A stretch of 64,000 nucleotides of DNA, from positions 1-64,000 of the forward strand of contig CAKZXA010000063.1 in assembly GCA_937922045.1 (NCBI GenBank). The letters run 5' to 3'. Positions 45,001-51,819 of the stretch are shown piece by piece (positions within the stretch are counted from its first letter, which is position 1; the number at the start of each line of letters is the position of its first letter). The notes beneath the pieces were generated by a model. It worked only from the letters and a program-made list of their open reading frames with translations. It ran no database searches and was not told the DNA's origin. The DNA comes from an uncultured Acidimicrobiales bacterium. GTDB taxonomy: Bacteria > Actinomycetota > Acidimicrobiia > Acidimicrobiales > SZUA-35. The position numbers and the translations under genes are program-made.

Positions 45001-45423
45001 ATGTCCCGAGACCGTTATCTAGATCATCTCGCAACCGTCCCCCTGTTCGCCCAGTGCGGCACGAAAGACCTTGAGCAGATCGCCCAGACACTCACCGAGG
45101 TCGAGGTCAAGGCTGGTCGCGAGCTCATGAGCGAAGGCGATAGTGCAACATCGTTCATGATCATCGTCGATGGCGAGGTCGAAGTGACCCGCGGTGGAGA
45201 TCATGTCGCCAATCTTGGCTCGGGATCAATTCTGGGCGAGATGGCGATCCTTATGGACCGCGATCGTACCGCGACCGCTAAAGCTACGACCGATACCACC
45301 TTGCTGGTGGGAGAGCGTCGCAGCCTCGATCCGCTGCTGGATGACGTGCCTGGTCTTGCCCGGCGGGTCCTCAAAGCGCTAGCGGAACGCGTCGCCGACA
45401 ACGAGGCTCACGGCATTCACTAG
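45001..45423 (+). CDS. Cyclic nucleotide-binding domain protein
   Basis: This 140-residue stand-alone CNB domain runs from 'VPLFAQCGTKDLEQIAQTLTEVEVKAGRELMSEGDSATSFMIIVDGEVEVTRGGDHVANLGSGSILGEMAIL' to 'MDRDRTATAKATTDTTLL'. The phosphate-binding cassette (SILGEMAILMDRDRTATA) keeps the Glu and Arg expected for cNMP binding. There is no DNA-binding helix-turn-helix, so it is not a CRP. It may act as a c-AMP-responsive accessory protein or pseudo-sensor. The 3' end lies 7 nt from the histidine kinase gene on the other strand. Confidence 0.88.
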   Translation: MSRDRYLDHLATVPLFAQCGTKDLEQIAQTLTEVEVKAGRELMSEGDSATSFMIIVDGEVEVTRGGDHVANLGSGSILGEMAILMDRDRTATAKATTDTTLLVGERRSLDPLLDDVPGLARRVLKALAERVADNEAHGIH

Positions 45424-45430
45424 CTGGTGA

Positions 45431-46852
45431 TTAGCCGACCCAACTGGCTGGCGTCCCGTAATAGAGCTCGTCGTGGTAGTGGATAACGGTTGCAGCCTGT
45501 AGGCGGCAGATCACCCGTAGGCCGCCAGAGTGGCTGTCTTCGAGGAACAAGGAGCCATTGCCGGCTTCGAGCAGTGAGGTGACGATGGCCAGGCCAAGGC
45601 CGGTGCCGGCCCGGCTTGAGTCGCCCCGCCAGAAGCGTTCGGTGGCCTTCAGCTTTGCCTCGTCGGAGAGGCCTGGCCCATCATCGGAAACCTCGAGCCA
45701 ATGTTCGGTTTCGCCGGGAATCACCGAGATTCGAATCTCGGTGCCGGGACGACTCACGTGCAGAGCATTGTCCAAGAGGTTGTCGAGAACTTGCTCAATA
45801 CCACCAGGAACGCTCAGCGCAACAACTGGATAGGGCGGTGTGTCGAGGCGTAGAGAGACGTTGACCATCTCGGCTACGGCTCGCCACGTATCGATTCGAT
45901 CGGTCACCATCGTGGCCAGATCGATCGGTGCTGGCGCTGGCTGCCGCTCGGTTCGCGCCAGGCGGAGGAGGTCGTTCACCAGGGCGCTCATGCGAACGAT
46001 TTCATCGATCGCGGCCTCGATCTCATCGCGCTGATCTTCGACCATCGGCTGGGCTTCGAGGTTCTCCAGCCGGAGCCGCAGGGCGGTTAGCGGTGTACGA
46101 AGCTGATGAGAGGTGTCGGCCACAAAGGCTCGATAGCTGTAGATCAGCTCATCGAGGCGATGGGCCATGCCGTTCATCGTCGTCGTCAGGTCGACGATCT
46201 CTCGTGGCGCATCCTGAGCGGTTGGATCGATCAGATCAAACTCGCCTTGCCCGAATCGAATGGCAGAGGTCTGGAGGCGTCGAATCGGTTCGGTAACGGA
46301 TCGGGCAATGGTCCAGCCCACAAGTGTCAACATGAGGATCACGAGCACGGCTACCGCCAGGAGCCCGAGCCCAAACTGGCTGATCCGCTTCGACACCATC
46401 TCGGAGTTCACCGTGATGCGAGCCGCTCCTCGGACTTCACCGCCCGATGAGATGGGGACGGCGACATACAAGACCTCACCGTCCATCGTCTTCGAGTAGC
46501 GGTAACCGCTTGACCGGTTGCCGGATAGCGCCTCGCTTATCTCCGCCATGGCTGAAAAATCGCGCATCGATGGCAACCCGGACGTGTCGATGACGCTGAT
46601 GCCTTCAGCGTTGACGATGACGGCTCGGGCCTCGACATCAGCCGCGTACCGGGTTGCGAATGCGGGGTCGAGTTCGTCGCCTCCATCGAGCGCGTCCTCG
46701 TAGAAAGCCCCGATGACGACGGCATCGCGCTCGGCCTTGGCTACAAACCGTTCCCTTTCGAGCTGGCTGTAGAAAATGGCGAGCGGAATCTCAAGAATTG
46801 CGAGAACAATGACCGTCACCAAGAGGTAACTCAGCAGAAGGCGCCGAGTCAT
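45431..46852 (-). CDS. Two-component sensor histidine kinase
   Basis: This 473-residue membrane kinase has spans at ~8-28 and ~168-190, with a ~135-residue external sensor between them. A HAMP domain ('TIARSVTEPIRRLQTSAIRFGQGEFDLID') is followed by the HisKA H-box 'FVADTSHQLRTPLTALRLRLENL' (His ~255) and the ATPase domain with N-box 'LDNLLDNALHVSRPGTEI', G1 'VSDDGPGLSDE' and G2 'GTGLGLAIVTSLLEAGNG'. It is cotranscribed with the response regulator, 9 nt downstream of it. The signal is unknown. Confidence 0.92.
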   Translation of the reverse strand: MTRRLLLSYLLVTVIVLAILEIPLAIFYSQLERERFVAKAERDAVVIGAFYEDALDGGDELDPAFATRYAADVEARAVIVNAEGISVIDTSGLPSMRDFSAMAEISEALSGNRSSGYRYSKTMDGEVLYVAVPISSGGEVRGAARITVNSEMVSKRISQFGLGLLAVAVLVILMLTLVGWTIARSVTEPIRRLQTSAIRFGQGEFDLIDPTAQDAPREIVDLTTTMNGMAHRLDELIYSYRAFVADTSHQLRTPLTALRLRLENLEAQPMVEDQRDEIEAAIDEIVRMSALVNDLLRLARTERQPAPAPIDLATMVTDRIDTWRAVAEMVNVSLRLDTPPYPVVALSVPGGIEQVLDNLLDNALHVSRPGTEIRISVIPGETEHWLEVSDDGPGLSDEAKLKATERFWRGDSSRAGTGLGLAIVTSLLEAGNGSLFLEDSHSGGLRVICRLQAATVIHYHDELYYGTPASWVG

Positions 46853-46861
46853 GACGGAGGC

Positions 46862-47518
46862 TCAGACCTCGGCGAGCCGGAAGCCGACGCCTCGAATAGT
46901 CTCGATGAGCTCAGGGCTCGTCTTCTTCCTAACCGATGCGATATGTACGTCGAGGGTCTTTGTTGAACCCCACCAGTTCTCATCCCAGACTTCATTGATG
47001 AGCTGCTCTCTGGTGACGGCGGCACCGGGGTCTTGAGCCAGCACCGCCAAGACATCGAATTCTTTTGGCGTGAGTACTACGTCTTCTCCGCCGAAGGTCA
47101 CCTTGCGTGAGCGACGGTCGAGTGTGAGTGATCCCCAGGTGGTCTGGGTTGTCTCCGTTGGTGACACGGTGCTGGTACGACGCAGCACGGCCCGGATTCT
47201 CGCCACGAGTTCTCGGAATCCGAAGGGCTTGACCACATAGTCGTCAGCGCCGAGTTCGAGCAGCATGACCCGGTCGATTTCGTCCTGGCGTGCAGTGACG
47301 ATGATGATCGGCACGTCGCCTTTCTGACGCATCTTTTGGCACACAACCCGGCCATCGAGGTCGGGTAAACCAAGATCGAGCAACACGAGGTCGACGTCCT
47401 CGGCCTCAAGCGCGCCCGAACCGGTGGTGGCTAGGACGACGTCAAAACCTTCACGGTTTAGGCCAGCGCAAAGCGGGTTGCTGATCGAGGGATCGTCTTC
47501 AACAAGGAGCAGCTTCAC
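46862..47518 (-). CDS. OmpR/PhoB-family response regulator
   Basis: This 218-residue regulator has a receiver domain ('KLLLVEDDPSISNPLCAGLNREGFDVVLA', phospho-acceptor Asp in 'VDLVLLDLGLPDLDG', conserved Lys in 'DDYVVKPFGFRELVARIRAVLRR'). The C-terminal winged helix is 'VVLTPKEFDVLAVLAQDPGAAVTREQLINEVWDENWWGSTKTLDVHIASVRKKTSPELIETIRGVGFRLAEV'. The start is the GTG at 47518 (reading VKLLLVEDD); a longer frame to 47671 is not family-like. It sits upstream of its partner kinase in an operon. Confidence 0.93.
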   Translation of the reverse strand: MKLLLVEDDPSISNPLCAGLNREGFDVVLATTGSGALEAEDVDLVLLDLGLPDLDGRVVCQKMRQKGDVPIIIVTARQDEIDRVMLLELGADDYVVKPFGFRELVARIRAVLRRTSTVSPTETTQTTWGSLTLDRRSRKVTFGGEDVVLTPKEFDVLAVLAQDPGAAVTREQLINEVWDENWWGSTKTLDVHIASVRKKTSPELIETIRGVGFRLAEV

Positions 47519-47729
47519 TGCTCCAGGTTTACACGACGTTGGCCCAACTCCCAAGCGACTGGTGAAATCTCCCAGAATATTTGGCGAACGACCTAGGTGT
47601 CGTTCCTGGCCGTCAGAACGTCTAATCCTTCTGTTTGTAGGGACGAATCGAGACGTTGGACCGAACTTCATGCTCGACGCGGCCCGTTAGGCTGATGCGA
47701 CGAGCCGACCATCGATGGGGAGGACAGCG

Positions 47730-49997
47730 TTGGCAGCCAGCAAGGGGAATGGTGTTGTTTCGCTCGAGACGTCGACGAAAATGTCGGCGTTCGATCCAAC
47801 GGAGATGAGGTTGTTGCTCGGGGGTAAGGGCGCTGGCCTGTTCGAGATGCGACAGCTTGGTCTCCCGGTTCCACCGGCCTTCGTCCTCACCACCAAGGTC
47901 TGTAACAACTATCTGGTCGATGGCTGGGATTCGAACCTCGACGCTGAGATCGAGGCTGCTGTCGATGAGCTCGAGCGATTGACCGATCGTAGGTTCGGTG
48001 GCGCCAGCAATCCCTTGCTCGTCTCGGTGCGTTCGGGAGCACCGGTCTCGATGCCGGGGATGATGGACACCGTTCTGAATGTCGGCATGAACGACGAGGT
48101 GCGATTGGCCCTCGCCGCTGAATCCGGCAGCGAACGGTTCGCCAACCAAACCTGGCTGCGGTTCACCCGGATGTACAGCGAGATCGTTTTGGGCGTCCCG
48201 TCGTCGGCGATCGAAGGGGTAGTTGGAACGGATCATCGGACGGCGGATCCGGGGGAACTCGCGGAAGTGGCCGACCGGGTAAGCGGCCTCGCCGCCGAGC
48301 GCGGCGGCATTCCCCAGAACCCGTTGTCTCAGCTGCGCCGAGCCATCATCGCCGTGTTCGACTCGTGGCGGTCCTCCCGAGCTGACGTCTTTCGCGCCAC
48401 CGAAGGAATTGACGAAGCTCTCGGCACCGCCGCGATCGTCCAGGTCATGGTCTTTGGGAACAGGGACGATCGGTCGGGAACCGGTGTGTTCTTCACTCGC
48501 GATCCCGCCACCGGCCTGCCAGGTCCGTACGGCGACTTTCTCGTCGATGCCCAGGGCGAGGACGTGGTGGCGGGAACCCATGAGGTCGAGCCCTTGGCTG
48601 TGCTCAACCAACACCAGCCAGAGCTGTTTGGAGAGCTGGTGTCGATCGGTGATCGTCTTGAGAAGCACTACCAAGACATGTGCGATATCGAGTTCACGAT
48701 CAGCTCGGGGCGCCTCTACATTCTTCAAACCCGGGTTGGGCGGCGAAGCCCGCTGGCCGCGGTGCGGATGGCCACCGCCATGGCCAACGACCCCGATTTT
48801 CCCCTGTCCCGACGTGAGGCGGTGGCCCGCATTCGTCCCGATACCCTGATCCAACTTTCGGCCCAAGGGGTTGTCGCCGATGGTGCCACACCTCTAGCCG
48901 TTGGGATCGCGGCGTCACCAGGAGTCGGCGTTGGGGTCTTGTGTTGCGATCCCGACCAGGCCGCCGACCTGGCCCAGCAGGGGGCAGCGGTGGTGCTCGC
49001 TCGACGCGAGACATCGCCGTCAGATGTGCACGGCATGGTCGGTGCAGCCGCCGTGGTCACAAGCCTCGGGGGCAGCTCCAGCCATGCAGCGGTCGTTGCC
49101 CGCGGTTGGGGAATCCCCGCAGTGACCGGCGCCGGCACGTTACGGATAGCTGATGGCGGATGCTATGTGGGAGAACACTATGTGGCGGAGGGGGCTTTGA
49201 TCACGGTGTGCGGAACCACCGGTTCGGTCTACGTCGGGGATCAGCGCGATGATACCTCCCCGCCGGTCGCCGAGGTCGAGGAGCTCCGGCGATGGGCGGC
49301 CGAGACGGGCCAGGAGTTCGGGGCCTCGTCTGTGGACGAAGTCCGGCCCGAACAGGATGCGACCACCAGCGGTTCGTCTGCCGAGTCCTCCGTCAGCCAC
49401 GAGCTGAGCGAACTGGCGTTGGCTCGTATCGTCCAGCTCAAGGGCATATGCACCTCTGAGGCGGCGGCCGAGGCGCTGTCGGTTCCGGTCGGCGACGTGG
49501 ACCGGCTGGCTAAGGCGATGGCTGGACGCCTCACCGAATCTCCTCGGGGTTGGGCTCTGGATCCATCCGGTCGGGCCTGGGTGCAGTCGGCGTTGTCACA
49601 GGAGCGTGAAACCGTCGACCAGTCCCAGGTTGATGAGATCTATCGAGAGTTCATCCCTCTGAACGATGCGTTCAAGATCCTCGTCTTCGAATGGCAGAAT
49701 ACCGATCGGGGCGAAGCTGCGGTAGCCGAGACTGCATCTCGACTCCAAGACTTGCATGACCGATTTGCACCCATCGTCGATCGTACGTGCGCCCACGCCT
49801 CTCGCTTACAGCCCTTCGTCAGCCGGTTTGAACGAGCTCTAGAGGCCGTTGCAGGTGGCGACGGCTCGATGGTGGCCTCTCCACTCAAAGATAGCTATCA
49901 CACGGCCTGGTTTGAGTTTCACGAGGAACTGATCTGCCTGTCCGGACGAAACCGCGCTGATGAGGAACGGGCCGAAGCCGAGCGTCACGGTGGCTAG
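47730..49997 (+). CDS. Pyruvate phosphate dikinase-like protein lacking the PEP barrel, with added C-terminal region
   Basis: This 755-residue protein starts with a PPDK-type ATP-grasp domain (~10-345: 'LLLGGKGAGLFEMRQLGLPVPPAFVLTT', 'VSVRSGAPVSMPGMMDTVLNVG', 'GTGVFFTRDPATG'). The phosphohistidine swivel domain (~380-480) has 'TSLGGSSSHAAVVARGWGIPAVTG' and the catalytic His near residue 452. The PEP/pyruvate barrel that normally follows (~350 residues) is missing. Instead there is an acidic linker, a winged-helix-like segment (~557-620, 'LALARIVQLKGICTSEAAAEALSVPVGDVDRLAKAM') and a helical tail. TTG at 47730 is chosen because GGGGAGG lies 6 nt upstream; the ATG at 47715 has no ribosome site. 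Confidence 0.8.
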   Translation: MAASKGNGVVSLETSTKMSAFDPTEMRLLLGGKGAGLFEMRQLGLPVPPAFVLTTKVCNNYLVDGWDSNLDAEIEAAVDELERLTDRRFGGASNPLLVSVRSGAPVSMPGMMDTVLNVGMNDEVRLALAAESGSERFANQTWLRFTRMYSEIVLGVPSSAIEGVVGTDHRTADPGELAEVADRVSGLAAERGGIPQNPLSQLRRAIIAVFDSWRSSRADVFRATEGIDEALGTAAIVQVMVFGNRDDRSGTGVFFTRDPATGLPGPYGDFLVDAQGEDVVAGTHEVEPLAVLNQHQPELFGELVSIGDRLEKHYQDMCDIEFTISSGRLYILQTRVGRRSPLAAVRMATAMANDPDFPLSRREAVARIRPDTLIQLSAQGVVADGATPLAVGIAASPGVGVGVLCCDPDQAADLAQQGAAVVLARRETSPSDVHGMVGAAAVVTSLGGSSSHAAVVARGWGIPAVTGAGTLRIADGGCYVGEHYVAEGALITVCGTTGSVYVGDQRDDTSPPVAEVEELRRWAAETGQEFGASSVDEVRPEQDATTSGSSAESSVSHELSELALARIVQLKGICTSEAAAEALSVPVGDVDRLAKAMAGRLTESPRGWALDPSGRAWVQSALSQERETVDQSQVDEIYREFIPLNDAFKILVFEWQNTDRGEAAVAETASRLQDLHDRFAPIVDRTCAHASRLQPFVSRFERALEAVAGGDGSMVASPLKDSYHTAWFEFHEELICLSGRNRADEERAEAERHGG

Positions 49998-50055
49998 ATG
50001 GACGTTCTATCGTTGGAACGAGTGGGGGACATCGAGAGCGCTCCGCCTGCCGTGC

Positions 50056-50124
50056 TTGACCGCAACTCTGAAAGACCGTACATTAGTGCCATCATTCGCT
50101 CAACCTGCGGGGGAACTCGGTTCC
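50056..50124 (+). promoter_or_regulatory. Probable sigma-70-type promoter and palindrome upstream of the molybdoenzyme operon
   Basis: TTGACC (50056-50061) and TACATT (50079-50084) are separated by 17 nt, a good -35/-10 pair for an actinobacterial housekeeping promoter. A perfect inverted repeat GGAAC-TCG-GTTCC (50112-50124) lies about 20-30 nt past the expected transcription start, where a repressor could act. The following ribosome site (AGAAGGAG, about 50143-50150) serves the 13-codon leader ORF. Confidence 0.55.
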
Positions 50125-50160
50125 GTTAGGCCGACGATCGTTCAAGAAGGAGTCCCTGGT

Positions 50161-50202
50161 ATGACGAAGCCGACGAGGATCGACGTGGGGTCGCGTTCAT
50201 GA
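50161..50202 (+). CDS. 13-codon leader ORF overlapping the FeS-subunit start
   Basis: ATG at 50161 has a strong ribosome site (AGAAGGAGT, ~8 nt upstream) and encodes MTKPTRIDVGSRS. Its stop TGA (50200-50202) overlaps the ATG (50199) of the FeS/NrfD gene as ATGA. The FeS gene itself has only a weak GTGGGG upstream. The arrangement looks like translational coupling or a leader peptide; alternatively the short ORF is the first start tried by the ribosome. No other member is known to me. Confidence 0.45.
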   Translation: MTKPTRIDVGSRS

Positions 50203-51737
50203 CGCGCCTGGGGTTTCTCCTCGATAGTGACAGCTGTATCGGGTGTCATGCGTGCACCGTCGCTTGTAAAAGCGAACACGATGTGCCGCTGGGGGTGAAT
50301 CGCACCTGGGTCAAGTACATCGAAACAGGCACGTTCCCCAATGTGGCCCGCAAGTTCAACGTGATGCGCTGCAACCAGTGCGACGACGCACCATGTATGA
50401 CGATATGCCCAACGTCGGCTCTGTTCCGGGCCGACAACGGTGTCGTCGATTTCCAAGACGATGATTGCATCGGCTGCAAATCCTGCATGAACGCCTGCCC
50501 CTACGATGCGCTCTACATCAATCCCGAGACGAACACAGCGCACAAGTGCAATATGTGTAATCACCGGATTGACGTTGGACTCCTCCCGTCATGCCAAATC
50601 GTTTGCCCCACCGAGGCCATCAAAATTGGTGATCTCGACGATCCGAACTCAGAGATCAGTCGCATCATCGCCCGCGACGACGTCGCCGTACGGTCCCCGG
50701 AGCAAAACACCAAGCCAAAGGTGTACTACCGGGGCGCTGATCAAGCCTCCCTCGACCCAACACGAACCGCCATCGCCAACGATGGCATGATCTGGGCCGA
50801 CACCACCCCCTCGCATCCGACGGTCAACGTGACCCTGGGTAAACGACCGGTCGACGAAGACGGTGTGGTCGCTCGAACCGCCTACACAACGGCCCATCAG
50901 ATGACCTGGAAAGAAAAGGTTTCCGGCTACCTGGTGACCAAGGGCATCGCCGCCGGTGTGATGCTGGTAGCCGTGCTTCAGGTCTTGATGGGCCATGGTG
51001 GCGAAGAGGCAGCGGTCGGTATTGTGCCGCCGCTCGTCGCCGGCGTATTCCTTGCCCTGACCGGTGTTTTGCTCGTCACCGATCTCAAGCAGCCGGGCCG
51101 CTTCTACTACCTGATCACCAAGGGCAACTGGTCATCGTGGCTCGTCAAGGGCGCCTACGTCCTGATGTTCTTCAGCGTGGTTTGTGCTCTGTGGTTCCTC
51201 GCTGCTGTGGCCGGGCTCGAAGAGACCCTCGGTCTTCTCGCCATTCCCGTCGTCCTGGGGGCGATCGGTACAGCGGGCTACACGGCCTACTTGTTCGCTC
51301 AGTGTGAGGGGCGGGATCTCTGGCAGACCCCACTCCTGCTGCCGGTTCTGTTGGCCCAAGCCGTGACCGCTGGTGGGGCGGCCTACGCCATCCTCGACCT
51401 CTTCATGGACGTTCCCGAACCGACCGCTGTGCGGTGGGTCTTGCTCGGCGGCGTCATCGCCACCGCCGCCCTCATCGCTGTCGAGTTGACATCGCACGGC
51501 AGCCGGCACGTCGAGCTGGCCGTCGAGGTTATGACCAAAGGCACCTACGCCAAGCAGTTCTGGTGGGGCGGTGTGGTGCTCGGTCTGCTGATTCCAGCGG
51601 TTCTCGTTGCGGTCGCCCTCGTGGCCGGTGTTGCCAGCCCAGCCCTTGTGGCTCTGGCCGGAATCTGCGCCCTGGTCGGCATGTACGCCTACGAGGACAC
51701 CTTCGTCCGAGCCGGCCAGTCGGTGCCGCTGTCTTGA
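50199..51737 (+). CDS. Fused 4Fe-4S ferredoxin / NrfD-DmsC-type membrane subunit of a molybdoenzyme complex
   Basis: This 512-residue protein fuses two usual subunits. Residues 1-~180 are a DmsB/PsrB-type electron-transfer unit with four [4Fe-4S] sites: CIGCHACTVACK, CNQCDDAPCMTICP, CIGCKSCMNACP and CNMCNHRIDVGLLPSCQIVCP. Residues ~230-500 hold about eight membrane helices (e.g. 'YLVTKGIAAGVMLVAVLQVLMG', 'GRFYYLITKGNWSSWLVKGAYVLMFFSVV', 'FWWGGVVLGLLIPAVL'), like the NrfD/PsrC quinone-binding subunit. It should pass electrons between the quinone pool and the catalytic subunit. It is the first main gene of the operon. Confidence 0.88.
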   Translation: MTRLGFLLDSDSCIGCHACTVACKSEHDVPLGVNRTWVKYIETGTFPNVARKFNVMRCNQCDDAPCMTICPTSALFRADNGVVDFQDDDCIGCKSCMNACPYDALYINPETNTAHKCNMCNHRIDVGLLPSCQIVCPTEAIKIGDLDDPNSEISRIIARDDVAVRSPEQNTKPKVYYRGADQASLDPTRTAIANDGMIWADTTPSHPTVNVTLGKRPVDEDGVVARTAYTTAHQMTWKEKVSGYLVTKGIAAGVMLVAVLQVLMGHGGEEAAVGIVPPLVAGVFLALTGVLLVTDLKQPGRFYYLITKGNWSSWLVKGAYVLMFFSVVCALWFLAAVAGLEETLGLLAIPVVLGAIGTAGYTAYLFAQCEGRDLWQTPLLLPVLLAQAVTAGGAAYAILDLFMDVPEPTAVRWVLLGGVIATAALIAVELTSHGSRHVELAVEVMTKGTYAKQFWWGGVVLGLLIPAVLVAVALVAGVASPALVALAGICALVGMYAYEDTFVRAGQSVPLS

Positions 51738-51748
51738 TCTCTTCCCCC

Positions 51749-51795
51749 ATTCTTCCTGAACTCTTCCTGATTCTCTGTGATTCTTCCCTGAACTC
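51749..51795 (+). repeat. Short pyrimidine-rich direct repeat between the two molybdoenzyme genes
   Basis: ATTCTTCCTGAACTC (51749-51763) recurs as ATTCTTCCCTGAACTC (51780-51795), with a partial third copy (CTCTTCCTGATTCTC) between them. The 82-nt gap between the FeS/NrfD and molybdopterin genes is strongly pyrimidine-rich. The repeat may be slippage or could affect message stability or processing. Confidence 0.45.
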
Positions 51796-51819
51796 GAGCC
51801 CGAGCGAGAGCGTTTCTCC

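Noticed and set aside
47622-48866. Long antisense frame (414 codons) opposite the PPDK-like gene
   Set aside because: The plus-strand frame carries ATP-grasp motifs; the antisense frame has none.
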